Source: Microbacteriaceae bacterium
Lineage (GTDB): Bacteria > Actinomycetota > Actinomycetes > Actinomycetales > Microbacteriaceae
Reading direction: 5' to 3'
Assembly: GCA_009780695.1 (NCBI GenBank)
Contig: WQZN01000003.1
Location: 248,001 to 312,000, forward strand
Length of the DNA: 64,000 bases
A program made the position numbers and the translations under genes. Every line of letters begins with the position of its first letter. The stretch's first letter is position 1. Shown here piece after piece: positions 20,709-29,934 of this stretch. Below the pieces are notes generated by a model. The model saw only the letters and a list, made by a program, of their open reading frames with translations. It ran no database searches and was not told the origin of the DNA.

Positions 20709-22148
20709 ATGAGGTTCTATGGCGAGGCTCCGCAGCACGACCTGACTTACTCGGACGTCTTCCTCGTGCCCAGCCGCTCGAGCGTGACGAGCCGGCTCGA
20801 CGTCGACCTCGCGCCCGGCGACGGCACCGGGGCGACGCTGCCCGTCGTCGCGAGCAACATGAACTCGGTCACGGGCCCGCGACTCGCGGCGACCCTGGCC
20901 CGCCGCGGCGGGCTCGGGGTGCTGCCGCAGGACATGCACCCGCAGGACCTCGCCGACGGCATCCGCTGGGTCAAGGCGCAGCCCGTCGCCTACGACTCGC
21001 CGATCGTCATGTCGCCCGACGACCTCGTGGCGGACGCCCTGACGCGCATCCCCGCCGTGGCCGGCATCGGCGTCGTGCTGCACGGCGCCGACGGCGCCTA
21101 TGCGGGCGCGGTGCTCGCGTCGCGACTCGCGAGCGTGCCGCAGGATGCCCGACTCGGCGACCTCGTGAACACCGAGCTGCCCGCGCTCGCCGCCGAGGAC
21201 GTGCCCGACGGCCGCGCCGCCTTCGACCTGCTCGACGCCGCGGGCGTGGAGTTCGCCCCCGTGGTCTCCGGCGGCCGCGTCGTCGGCACGCTGTCGAAGA
21301 CCTCCGCCGTCCGCTCGGTCATCTACCCGCCTGCGGTCGACGCCGCGAGCCGGCTGCGGATCGCCGCTGCGATCGGCGTCAACGGCGACCCCGCCGGCCG
21401 CGCCCGCGCGCTCGCCGACGCCGGGGTCGACGTGATCGTGCTCGACACCGCGCACGGCGATCAGGACGGCATGCGCAGGGCGCTCGCCGCGGTGGCCGCG
21501 CTCGACCTCGGCGTGCCGCTCGTCGCGGGCAACGTCGTGACCGCCGCCGCGGTGCGCGACCTGGTGGACGCGGGTGCCTCGATCGTGAAGGTCGGCGTGG
21601 GGCCGGGCGCCATGTGCACGACGCGCATGATGACCGCCGTCGGCCGCCCGCAGTTCTCGGCCGTGCTCGAGACCGCCGACGCCGCGCGCCGGCTGGGGGC
21701 GCACGTCTGGGCCGACGGGGGAGTGCGGTACCCGAGGGATGTCGCGCTCGCGCTCGCCGCGGGGGCCGCCTCGGTGATGATCGGCTCGTGGTTCGCCGGC
21801 ACGATCGAGTCGCCCGGCTCGCTGCACGCCGACGCGGCGGGGCGGCTCTACAAGGAGAGCTGGGGCATGGCCTCGACGAAGGCCGTGCAGGCGCGGTTCG
21901 AGCGGCTGTCGGCCTACGAGCGGGCGCGGAAGGAGCTCTTCGCCGAGGGCATCTCGTCGTCGAAGATCTACCTCGACCCGCTGCGGCCGTCGGTCGAGGA
22001 CCTGCTCGACATGATCACGACGGGGGTGCGGTCGTCGTTCACCTATGCCGGGGCCCGCACCGTGGCGGAGTTCCACGAGCGGGCGCTCGTCGGCATCCAG
22101 TCGGCCGCCGGCTATGAGGAGGGCAAGGCGCTGCCGGTCAGCTGGTAG
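20709..22148 (+). CDS. guaB1: GuaB1-family IMP dehydrogenase-related protein (probable GMP reductase)
   Basis: 479 residues. A TIM barrel begins with the family's LTYSDVFLVPSRS and contains VGVGPGAMCTTRMMTAVGRPQ, with the catalytic-loop cysteine at about 303. Two CBS-like segments lie at ~95-205. The C-terminal YKESWGMASTKAVQ and GVRSSFTYAGA blocks are present. Actinobacterial GuaB1 members have been shown to reduce GMP to IMP rather than oxidise IMP, so it probably belongs to purine salvage. Divergent from kgd; leaderless start. Confidence 0.9.
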   Translation: MRFYGEAPQHDLTYSDVFLVPSRSSVTSRLDVDLAPGDGTGATLPVVASNMNSVTGPRLAATLARRGGLGVLPQDMHPQDLADGIRWVKAQPVAYDSPIVMSPDDLVADALTRIPAVAGIGVVLHGADGAYAGAVLASRLASVPQDARLGDLVNTELPALAAEDVPDGRAAFDLLDAAGVEFAPVVSGGRVVGTLSKTSAVRSVIYPPAVDAASRLRIAAAIGVNGDPAGRARALADAGVDVIVLDTAHGDQDGMRRALAAVAALDLGVPLVAGNVVTAAAVRDLVDAGASIVKVGVGPGAMCTTRMMTAVGRPQFSAVLETADAARRLGAHVWADGGVRYPRDVALALAAGAASVMIGSWFAGTIESPGSLHADAAGRLYKESWGMASTKAVQARFERLSAYERARKELFAEGISSSKIYLDPLRPSVEDLLDMITTGVRSSFTYAGARTVAEFHERALVGIQSAAGYEEGKALPVSW

Positions 22149-22177
22149 TGGCGCCCGCACCCCAACGGCACGCTCGT

Positions 22178-22183
22178 TAGACT
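22178..22183 (+). promoter_or_regulatory. -10 box upstream of the CNNM operon
   Basis: TAGACT nine bases before an ATG at 22193 that opens a 21-residue ORF overlapping the start of the membrane protein gene. Confidence 0.5.
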
Positions 22184-22192
22184 GGCCGCACC

Positions 22193-22258
22193 ATGGACGA
22201 TCCCCCGTCTGCGCAGACCGCCCCTGACCTCCGGGGGGCCGCCGCGTGCGCGAGGTGA
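22193..22258 (+). CDS. Possible leaderless leader peptide (21 aa)
   Basis: ATG 22193 to TGA 22256-22258 encodes MDDPPSAQTAPDLRGAAACA plus Arg. It starts next to a -10 box and overlaps the GTG 22246 of the CNNM gene in another frame by 13 bases. The downstream gene has only a weak ribosome-binding site, so translation may depend on ribosomes finishing this ORF. Could also be simply leader sequence with no product. Confidence 0.35.
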   Translation: MDDPPSAQTAPDLRGAAACAR

Positions 22259-23604
22259 TCCTGCTGATCGTCGGCCTCGTGCTCATCGTCGGCACCGGCT
22301 TCTTCGTCGCGAGCGAGTTCGCGCTCGTGAACCTCGATCGCGCCGATCTGGAGGCGCGACGCGAGCGCGGCGAGCTGCGGCTCGGCATGACGATCGCGGC
22401 GCTGCGCAAGACATCCACCCATCTCTCGAGCGCCCAGCTGGGCATCACGCTCACGACGCTGCTCACGGGTTTCGCGCTCGAGCCCGCGGTGGGCGCGCTG
22501 TTCGCGCCCGTCTGGCACGGCTTGGGCATGGCGGACGCCTCGTCCGCGGTCGCCTCGAGCATCGCCGCGATCGTGCTCGCCACGCTCGCCTCGATGATCC
22601 TGGGCGAGCTCGTGCCGAAGAGCTTCGCGCTCGCCCTGCCTGTCGCGACGGCACGGGTCGTCATCCCGTTCCAAACCGCGTTCACGGCCGTGTTCAAGCC
22701 CGCGGTGCGGGTGCTGAACGGCAGCGCGAACGCCGTGCTCGGCCTCGTCGGCGTCGAGGCGAAGGAGGAGCTGTCGGGCGCCCGCAGCGCCGAGGAGCTC
22801 AGCTCGCTGCTGCGCCGTTCCGCCGAGCAGGGCGTGCTCGAGCAGGACACCGCGAGCCTGCTCGACCGTACCCTGATGTTCTCGAGCCGCACCGCGAGCG
22901 ACGTCATGACGCCGCGCCCGCAGCTCGAGGTGCTGAAGCGCGACGATACCGCCGAACGGGTCATCGAGCTCGCGCGCGAGTCGGGCTACTCGCGCTTCCC
23001 GGTGGTGGACGAGGGCATCGACGACATCGCGGGCATCGTGCACGTCAAGCAGGCCGTCGCCGTGCCGCGCGAGCGCCGCGGCCGGGTGCCCGTGAGCGCG
23101 CTGCAGGCCGAGGCGCTGCGCGTGCCCGAGACGATCCGGCTCGACGCGCTGCTCGCCGAGCTGCGCGCGCGCAGCCTGCAGATGGCGATCGTCGTCGACG
23201 AGTACGGCGGCACGGCCGGCGTCGCGACGCTCGAGGACCTGGTCGAAGAACTCGTCGGCGAGGTGGCCGACGAGCACGACACGGGCCCCATCGACATCGT
23301 CGTCACGCCGGGCGAGGCGGGCGTGCAGGGCGCCGTCGAGTTCTCGGGGCTCGTGCGCCCCGACGAGCTGCTGCACCGGGCGGGCATCGAGATCCCCGAG
23401 GACGAGCGGTACGAGACCGTGGGGGGCTACATCATGGCCGAGCTGGGCCGGCTGCCCGAGGTGGGCGACGAGATCGGCATCGCCGAGGGCGTGCTGCGCG
23501 TCGACGCGCTCGACGGGCGGCGCATCGACCGCATCTCGTTCACCCCCGGCGGCGCGGCATCCGCTGCCGCCGACATCGACGCGGGCGGTGAGACGGATGT
23601 CTAG
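22246..23604 (+). CDS. Hemolysin-like CNNM/CorC transporter (first of a pair)
   Basis: 452 residues. A CNNM/DUF21 membrane domain with about four helices (VILLIVGLVLIVGTGFFVASEFALVNLDRA at the start; SIAAIVLATLASMILGELVPKSFALALPVA) is followed by two CBS domains (MTPRPQLEVLKRDDTAERVIELA; FPVVDEGIDDIAGIVHVKQA; LQMAIVVDEYGGTAGVATLEDLVEELVGEVADEHD) and a C-terminal CorC_HlyC domain. Family members transport or regulate Mg2+ or other divalent ions. GTG start inside the preceding short ORF. Overlaps the next gene by eight bases. Confidence 0.92.
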   Translation: MREVILLIVGLVLIVGTGFFVASEFALVNLDRADLEARRERGELRLGMTIAALRKTSTHLSSAQLGITLTTLLTGFALEPAVGALFAPVWHGLGMADASSAVASSIAAIVLATLASMILGELVPKSFALALPVATARVVIPFQTAFTAVFKPAVRVLNGSANAVLGLVGVEAKEELSGARSAEELSSLLRRSAEQGVLEQDTASLLDRTLMFSSRTASDVMTPRPQLEVLKRDDTAERVIELARESGYSRFPVVDEGIDDIAGIVHVKQAVAVPRERRGRVPVSALQAEALRVPETIRLDALLAELRARSLQMAIVVDEYGGTAGVATLEDLVEELVGEVADEHDTGPIDIVVTPGEAGVQGAVEFSGLVRPDELLHRAGIEIPEDERYETVGGYIMAELGRLPEVGDEIGIAEGVLRVDALDGRRIDRISFTPGGAASAAADIDAGGETDV

Positions 23605-24634
23605 CTGGGCCGGCATCGTCTGGCTGTTCGTGCTGCTGCTCGGCAACGCCTTCTTCGTCGCCGCCGAGTTCGCGGTGATCAGCGCCCGCCGCTCGCAGAT
23701 CGAGCCGGCCGCCCTGCGCGGCAAGCGCAGCGCGCGCACCGCACTGTGGGCCATGGAGCACGCGACGCTCATGCTCGCGACGACGCAGCTCGGCATCACG
23801 GTGTGCTCGCTGCTGATCCTGAACGTGTCGGAACCCGCGATCCACCACCTGCTCGCCGAGCCGCTCGGGCTGACCGGCATGTCGGATGCCGCGGTCGGGG
23901 TGACCGCGTTCGTGATCACCCTCGTGCTCGTCTCGTTCCTGCACGTCGTGCTCGGCGAGATGGTGCCGAAGAACCTGTCGTTCTCGTTCCCCGACCGGGC
24001 CGTCGTGCTGCTCGCGCCGCCGCTCGTCGTCATCGGCCGAGCGTTCGGGCCGATCACGCACGCGCTCAACTGGGCGGCCAACGGCATCGTGCGGCTGTGC
24101 GGGGTGACGCCGCGCAACGAGGCGGTCTCGACCTTCACCCTCGAAGAGGTCGAGACGATCGTCGCGCAGTCCACCCGCGAGGGCGTGCTGCAGGACTCGA
24201 CGGGCGCGCTCGCCGCGGCCTTCGAGTTCTCGACGAAGACCGCGCGCGACGTCGCGCTGCCCGTCGACGCGCTCGTGACCCTGCCCGAGACGGCGACGCC
24301 CGCCGACGTCGAGCGCGCCGTCGCCAAGCACGGCTTCTCGCGCTACGTCGTCGCCGACGGGGCGGGCGCGCCCGTCGACTATGTGCACCTCAAGGACGTG
24401 CTCGAGCTCGAGGGCGCGGCCTTCGACGAACCCGTCGGCCCGGCCTACCGCCGGCGCTTCGTCGACGTTGATGCGGGTGCCGAGATCGAGGACGTCCTCG
24501 CCGTGCTGCAGCGCTCGGGGACGCACCTGGCGCGCGTCACTGACGCCGCCGGCGCCGCCGTCGGCGTGCTCTTCCTCGAGGACATCATCGAAGAGCTCGT
24601 CGGCGAGGTGAACGACCAGACCCGGCGGGACTGA
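23597..24634 (+). CDS. Hemolysin-like CNNM/CorC transporter (second of a pair)
   Basis: 345 residues, a paralogue of the gene before it: same CNNM membrane domain (IVWLFVLLLGNAFFVAAEFAVISARRSQIE; FLHVVLGEMVPKNLSFSFPD) and a CBS pair (LPVDALVTLPETATPADVERAVAKHGFSRYVV; THLARVTDAAGAAVGVLFLEDIIEELVGEVNDQ). It lacks the C-terminal CorC_HlyC domain. ATG 23597 lies inside the last codons of its partner, so the two are co-translated and may form a heteromer. GTG 23588 is an alternative start. Confidence 0.92.
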   Translation: MSSWAGIVWLFVLLLGNAFFVAAEFAVISARRSQIEPAALRGKRSARTALWAMEHATLMLATTQLGITVCSLLILNVSEPAIHHLLAEPLGLTGMSDAAVGVTAFVITLVLVSFLHVVLGEMVPKNLSFSFPDRAVVLLAPPLVVIGRAFGPITHALNWAANGIVRLCGVTPRNEAVSTFTLEEVETIVAQSTREGVLQDSTGALAAAFEFSTKTARDVALPVDALVTLPETATPADVERAVAKHGFSRYVVADGAGAPVDYVHLKDVLELEGAAFDEPVGPAYRRRFVDVDAGAEIEDVLAVLQRSGTHLARVTDAAGAAVGVLFLEDIIEELVGEVNDQTRRD

Positions 24635-24644
24635 GCGGCGCGGC

Positions 24645-25793
<1,149 letters not shown>

Positions 25794-25817
25794 CTATTCG
25801 GGCAACGCGCCGCGCCC

Positions 25818-25823
25818 TACTGT
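25818..25823 (+). promoter_or_regulatory. -10 box of nnrD
   Basis: TACTGT seven bases before ATG 25831; leaderless type. Confidence 0.5.
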
Positions 25824-25830
25824 TTATGCC

Positions 25831-26682
25831 ATGACGGGCGTGCGGGTATGGGAACCGGTCGATGCGGCGCGGATGCTGCGGGCCCCGGGGCCGGATGACA
25901 ACAAGTACACGCGCGGTGTGGTCGGCATCGCCACGGGCTCGGAGCGCTACCCCGGCGCGGCCGTGCTGGGCGTCGAGGGCGCGATGCGCACGGGCGTCGG
26001 CATGGTGCGCTTCCTCGGGTCGCCCATGCCGACGCGGCTCGTGCTGCAGCGCCGACCCGAGGTCGTGGTCGGCGGCGGCCGCGTCGAAGCCTGGGTCGTC
26101 GGCTCGGGCCTGCCGCCCGCCAGCGAGCGCTCGCAGGAGGACATGTCGCACATGGCCACCGCGCTGGTCTCGGGTGCGCCGCTCGTCGTCGACGCCGGCG
26201 CGCTCGACCGCCTCATGGCGGCCGCGGGGCCGGCCGTGATCACCCCGCATCACGCCGAGCTCGCGCGGACGCTCGCCGACACGCAGGCGCCGCTGAGCAT
26301 CGACGAGATCAAGGGGGATGCCGCGGCTGCGGCATCCCGCGCGGCCGACCTCCTCGGCGTCACGGTGCTGCTCAAGGGCCACACGACGCACGTCGCCGCG
26401 CCCGGGGGCGGCGCGCCCATCGCCGTCACGCTCGGCACGCCGTGGCTCGCGACCGCCGGGTCGGGGGACGTGCTCTCGGGCATCCTCGGCGCCCTCATCG
26501 CCGGCCACGCCGACGACGTGACCGCGCGCGGCCACGAGGCGCTCGCCGAGCTCGCCGCGACCGCCGCGGCACTGCACGGCCTCGCCGGCGTCAAGGCGTC
26601 GGGCGGCGGCCCGATCACGGCACTCGAGGTCGCCCGTGCCGTGCCGGGGGTCGTCGCGGCCCTGTTGCAGACACGCCGGTAG
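25831..26682 (+). CDS. nnrD: ADP/ATP-dependent NAD(P)H-hydrate dehydratase
   Basis: 283 residues. The ribokinase-like fold contains NKYTRGVVGIATGSERYPGAAVLG near the start, HHAELARTL, VLLKGHTTHVAAPG and the phosphate-binding signature ATAGSGDVLSGILGALIAGH near residues ~205-225. The enzyme repairs damaged NADHX and NADPHX. This is the dehydratase domain only; the epimerase half of bifunctional Nnr is absent. ATG 25831 is chosen because a -10 box lies directly before it and the longer frame runs into a repeat element. Confidence 0.92.
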   Translation: MTGVRVWEPVDAARMLRAPGPDDNKYTRGVVGIATGSERYPGAAVLGVEGAMRTGVGMVRFLGSPMPTRLVLQRRPEVVVGGGRVEAWVVGSGLPPASERSQEDMSHMATALVSGAPLVVDAGALDRLMAAAGPAVITPHHAELARTLADTQAPLSIDEIKGDAAAAASRAADLLGVTVLLKGHTTHVAAPGGGAPIAVTLGTPWLATAGSGDVLSGILGALIAGHADDVTARGHEALAELAATAAALHGLAGVKASGGGPITALEVARAVPGVVAALLQTRR

Positions 26683-26697
26683 CCTGCGGTCGCCCTC

Positions 26698-26820
26698 GGT
26701 CTCCATTCGCTTCGCTCAGTCGACCAGCGGGCGGCACACCCCGCTCGCTTCGCTCAGTCGGCCAGCGGGCGACGCATCCCACCCGCTGGTCGACTGAGGC
26801 CGCCAGGCCGAATGGAGACC
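26698..26820. repeat. GGTCTCCATTCG repeat, composite copy
   Basis: Begins GGTCTCCATTCGCTTCGCTC, contains two successive CTCAGTCG(A/G)CCAGCGGGCG units and ends with the inverted form CTGGTCGACTGAGGCCGCCAGGC followed by CGAATGGAGACC, so the ends form a long inverted repeat. It adjoins the truncated gene start at 26821-26865. Together with 26965-27002 this fills most of the 339-base gap between nnrD and the GT87 gene. Confidence 0.8.
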
Positions 26821-26865
26821 CCGCTCCAGAAGCTGCTCGGCCGATAGCTTCTCGTTCTTCGACAT
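26821..26865 (-). pseudogene. Truncated start of an unidentified small gene
   Basis: ATG 26865 opens MSKNEKLSAEQLLERG, directly after a 31-base palindrome, and runs into the GGTCTCC repeat, beyond which the frame encodes only repeat sequence. The short lysine/glutamate-rich beginning and lower GC differ from the neighbourhood. An autoregulated regulator or antitoxin is a guess from the operator alone. Confidence 0.45.
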
Positions 26866-26896
26866 GTACAAAATCGCGAATTTCGCGATTTTGTAC
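26866..26896. promoter_or_regulatory. 31-base perfect palindrome, probable operator
   Basis: 15-bp arms GTACAAAATCGCGAA / TTCGCGATTTTGTAC around one central base, AT-rich in a GC-rich region, abutting the ATG at 26865. The shape is that of a dimeric repressor site. Confidence 0.65.
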
Positions 26897-26964
26897 GCAC
26901 GGAAAAAACGGAGGCATCGACCCGTGAAGCGGATGCGGGTGACGGCCGGATGCGGCACCATTCA

Positions 26965-27002
26965 CCGCGGGTCGGCTGAGGCCGCCAGGCCGAACGGAGA
27001 CC
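26965..27002. repeat. GGTCTCCATTCG repeat, half copy (inverted)
   Basis: CCGCGGGTCGGCTGAGGCCG followed by CCAGGCCGAACGGAGACC; a degenerate right half of the family, ending seven bases before the -10 box of the next gene. Confidence 0.7.
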
Positions 27003-27009
27003 CCGTCGC

Positions 27010-27015
27010 TAGGCT
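27010..27015 (+). promoter_or_regulatory. -10 box of GT87 gene
   Basis: TAGGCT six bases before GTG 27022. Confidence 0.6.
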
Positions 27016-27021
27016 CGACCC

Positions 27022-28236
27022 GTGCGCGCGCTGCTGAGACACCCCTCGGTGCTGTGGCCGGCGTTCATCGCGGTGCATTTCGTGCTCGCGGTGTCCTGTC
27101 TCGCGCCGGGGCGGACGGGCAACTCGTTCAACGACGTGACCGGCTACTACCGCTCGTGGGTCGACAACGCCGTGCACGGCTACGGCTGGCCGGTGATCGA
27201 TCAGCCCTGGGTGTACCCGATCGTGGCGCTCGTGCCGATGCTGATCCCGGTCGTCGGCGGCGACGCCGGCTACGGCCCGGTCTGGCTGATGCTCGTCACC
27301 CTGCTCGACGCCGCCGCCTTCGGCGTGCTCATCGCCCACCCGACGATCCACCGCACGCGGGCTGCGTGGTACTGGCTGGCTGCGCTGCTCGCCCTCGGCC
27401 CCGTCTCGCTCGGGCGCCTCGACGCGGTGTCGGTCGCCCTCGCGGTGCTGGGCATCGTCGTGCTGAGCGCGCGCCCCGTGCTGGCGGGGGTGCTGCTCGC
27501 CGTCGGCGCGTGGGTCAAGTTCTGGCCGGTCGCGATCGTGGTCGCCGCCGTGGTCGCCGCCAAGGAGCGTTGGCGTGTGCTCGTCGGCGCCGTGATCACG
27601 AGTGCCGCGATCGCCGTCTTCGCGCTCGTGGTGCTGCGCGCGCGGCATCTGTTCAGCTTCGTCGGCATGCAGTCGGGGCGCGGGCTGCAGATCGAGTCGC
27701 CGTTCGCGACCCCGCTGCTGTGGGGGGTGTGGGCGCGCGTTCCGGGGCTGCAGATCTACTTCGACACGAAGATCATCACGTTCCAGGTCGCGGGCCCGGG
27801 TGCCGCGGCCCTCGCCGACGCGGCGAGCTGGGCACAGCCGCTCGCCGTTCTCGCGGCGGTCGCGATCGGCCTGCGCGCGGCGCTGCGCCGGGTCGAGCCG
27901 CGGTATGCCACGGCGCTGCTCGCGCTGGCGCTCACCGTCGGCTTCTGCGCCTTCGACAAGGTCGGCTCGCCGCAGTACCAGTCGTGGTTCGCCGTGCCGA
28001 TCATGCTCGGGCTGCTCGTCGCGGCGCGACGCTTCACCGTGCCCGCGGTGCTCGTGCTGGTCTCGCTCGTGCTGACGCAGCTGATCTACCCGTGGTTCTA
28101 CGACGGGCTCACGAGCGCGCAGTTCGGCATCGTCGCGCTCATCACCGTCCGCAACGCGATCCAGCTGTTCGTGTTCGCGTGGGCGCTCGTCGCGCTGTGG
28201 CGGGCCGGGTCCAGGAAGAAAAGGAGCACAGCATGA
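27022..28236 (+). CDS. GT87-family membrane glycosyltransferase
   Basis: 404 residues with about ten transmembrane helices. The first extracytoplasmic loop (NDVTGYYRSWVDNAVHGYGWPVIDQPWVYPIVA) has the acidic, aromatic pattern of GT-C polyprenol-phosphate mannosyltransferases such as PimE, and LDAVSVALAVLGIVVL is typical of GT87. It probably adds a sugar from a lipid carrier to a cell-envelope glycan; donor and acceptor unknown. Its stop overlaps the next start as ATGA. Leaderless GTG start. Confidence 0.85.
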   Translation: MRALLRHPSVLWPAFIAVHFVLAVSCLAPGRTGNSFNDVTGYYRSWVDNAVHGYGWPVIDQPWVYPIVALVPMLIPVVGGDAGYGPVWLMLVTLLDAAAFGVLIAHPTIHRTRAAWYWLAALLALGPVSLGRLDAVSVALAVLGIVVLSARPVLAGVLLAVGAWVKFWPVAIVVAAVVAAKERWRVLVGAVITSAAIAVFALVVLRARHLFSFVGMQSGRGLQIESPFATPLLWGVWARVPGLQIYFDTKIITFQVAGPGAAALADAASWAQPLAVLAAVAIGLRAALRRVEPRYATALLALALTVGFCAFDKVGSPQYQSWFAVPIMLGLLVAARRFTVPAVLVLVSLVLTQLIYPWFYDGLTSAQFGIVALITVRNAIQLFVFAWALVALWRAGSRKKRSTA

Positions 28237-28535
28237 TCGTCGCCTTCTCCGTCGCGCCCTCGGGCGGGGCATCCGCCACCGACGACGGCTCGGTGCACGA
28301 CGCGGTCGCGGCCGCCGTGCGCGTCGTGCGCGAGTCGGGGCTGCCGAATCGCACGTCGTCGATGTTCACCGAGATCGAAGGGGAATGGGACGAGGTGATG
28401 GATGTCGTGAAGCGCGCCACTGAGGCCGTGCTGCCGTTCGGAACGCGGGTCTCGCTCGTGCTGAAGGCGGACATCCGGCCCGGCCACACGGGCGAGCTGA
28501 CGGGCAAGATCGAGCGCCTCGAGGCCGCGCTGTAG
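28233..28535 (+). CDS. MTH1187/YkoF-family thiamine-binding protein
   Basis: 100 residues. IVAFSVAPSG, SVHDAVAAAVRVVRESGLPNR, the SSMFTEIEGEWDEVMDVVKRA block and SLVLKADIRPG match the MTH1187 (DUF77) ferredoxin-like family that binds thiamine or its pyrimidine moiety. ATG 28233 has AAGGAG nine bases upstream and overlaps the glycosyltransferase stop by four bases. No TPP riboswitch is visible upstream. Confidence 0.9.
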   Translation: MIVAFSVAPSGGASATDDGSVHDAVAAAVRVVRESGLPNRTSSMFTEIEGEWDEVMDVVKRATEAVLPFGTRVSLVLKADIRPGHTGELTGKIERLEAAL

Positions 28536-28576
28536 GCAGCTCCGAGCGGATGCCGGAGGCGGGGCATCCCACCATC

Positions 28577-28591
28577 GAATCGTTTCGATTC
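28577..28591. promoter_or_regulatory. Candidate operator upstream of MFS pump
   Basis: GAATCG TTT CGATTC, 6-bp arms, seven bases upstream of the -10 box. It would overlap the -10/-35 spacer, a classic repressor position. No regulator gene is adjacent. Confidence 0.5.
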
Positions 28592-28597
28592 CTCGCG

Positions 28598-28603
28598 TAG
28601 AAT
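28598..28603 (+). promoter_or_regulatory. -10 box of MFS pump gene
   Basis: TAGAAT six bases before ATG 28610. Confidence 0.65.
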
Positions 28604-28609
28604 CGTGCC

Positions 28610-29890
28610 ATGACTCGCACCGACGCAGGGTTGGTGGCGTTGTCCCCGGCCCGCATCCGCTTCGCCCTGGTGGCTCTGGCCCTCGGCGGTTTCGCGATCG
28701 GCTCGACCGAGTTCGTGGCGATGGGCCTGCTGCCCGACATCGCGCACGCGATGCTGCCGGGGCTGTGGGCGCGCAGTCATGACCAGGCGAACGCGCACGC
28801 AGGTCTCATGGTCAGCGCCTACGCGTTCGGCGTGGTGGTCGGCGCCCCGACGATCGCCGCCACGACCGCGAAGCTGCCGCGCAAGAAGCTGCTGATGTGG
28901 CTGCTGGTCGCCTTCACACTCGCGACGGTCGCCGCCGCGCTCGCGCCGAACTTCCCGTCGCTGCTGCTCTTCCGGTTCATCTGCGGGCTGCCGCACGGCG
29001 CGTACTTCGGCATCGCCGCGCTCGTGGCGGCGAGGCTCATGGGCGAGGGCAAGCGCGGTGCGGGCATCGCCTTCGTGCTCACCGGTCTGACCGTCGCGAA
29101 CATCGTCGGCGTGCCCGTGATCACGTGGGTCGGCGAGAGCTTCGGGTGGCGCGTCGCCTACGGCGTCGTCGCCGCGCTGTTCGCGCTGACGTTCCTCGCC
29201 GTCGGCCTGGCCGTGCCGGCGATGCCCGGCAACCCGCATCAGACCGTGCGGAAGGAGCTGACGGCGTTCCGGCACCCGCAACTCTGGCTCGCGATCGGCA
29301 TGGGGGGCATCGGCTTCGGCGGGTTCTTCGCGCTGTACACGTATGTCGCGCCGCTCGTCACCGATCTCGCCGGTCTGCCGCAGCAGCCGTTCGTGCCGCT
29401 CGCGCTGGTGCTCTGCGGCTCGGGCATGTTCGTCGGCAACCTGATCGGCGGTCATTTCTCCGACCGCTCGGTGATGAAGACGATCACCTGGTCGTTCATC
29501 GCCCTGACGATCATGCTGGCGTTCACGGCGGCATTCGCCCGGGTGCCCGCGCTGCTGCTGATCGGCGTGTTCCTCGTCGGCGCCTCGGCCTCGGCCGTGT
29601 CGCCCGCCGTGCAGGGGCGGTTGATCGACGTGGCGCACGACGCGCAGTCGATCGCCGCGGCGCTGCACCACTCGGCGTTCAACATGGGCAACTCGCTCGG
29701 GGCGTACCTCGGCGGAGTGGTCGTCGCCCTCGGGCTCGGCTACCGCGCGCCCATCTGGCTCGGCGTGGGGCTCACGATCGCGGGCATCCTCATCACCTTC
29801 ATCGCCTACCGGCTCGAGCGCCGGACGGGGCGCCTGCGCGCGCACACCCGGCCGCTCGATCTCTCGATGTCGGCCACAGGAACCCGATAG
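28610..29890 (+). CDS. MFS transporter, DHA1 (AraJ/Cmx-like) type
   Basis: 426 residues, twelve predicted helices. The first helix motif ALALGGFAIGSTEFVAMGLLPDIA is diagnostic of the AraJ/Cmx/YdhP drug-efflux branch; motif A-like DRSVMKTITW and the conserved RFICGLPHGAYFGIAALVAARL are present. Probable proton-driven efflux of a small compound such as an antibiotic or sugar. Regulated by the operator-like palindrome ahead of it; leaderless start. Confidence 0.9.
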   Translation: MTRTDAGLVALSPARIRFALVALALGGFAIGSTEFVAMGLLPDIAHAMLPGLWARSHDQANAHAGLMVSAYAFGVVVGAPTIAATTAKLPRKKLLMWLLVAFTLATVAAALAPNFPSLLLFRFICGLPHGAYFGIAALVAARLMGEGKRGAGIAFVLTGLTVANIVGVPVITWVGESFGWRVAYGVVAALFALTFLAVGLAVPAMPGNPHQTVRKELTAFRHPQLWLAIGMGGIGFGGFFALYTYVAPLVTDLAGLPQQPFVPLALVLCGSGMFVGNLIGGHFSDRSVMKTITWSFIALTIMLAFTAAFARVPALLLIGVFLVGASASAVSPAVQGRLIDVAHDAQSIAAALHHSAFNMGNSLGAYLGGVVVALGLGYRAPIWLGVGLTIAGILITFIAYRLERRTGRLRAHTRPLDLSMSATGTR

Positions 29891-29922
29891 CCGGCACCGT
29901 GGCCGTGGCACGGCTCAGCCGC

Positions 29923-29928
29923 TAGCGT
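29923..29928 (+). promoter_or_regulatory. -10 box of DUF2510 gene
   Basis: TAGCGT six bases before GTG 29935. Confidence 0.6.
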
Positions 29929-29934
29929 GACGGT

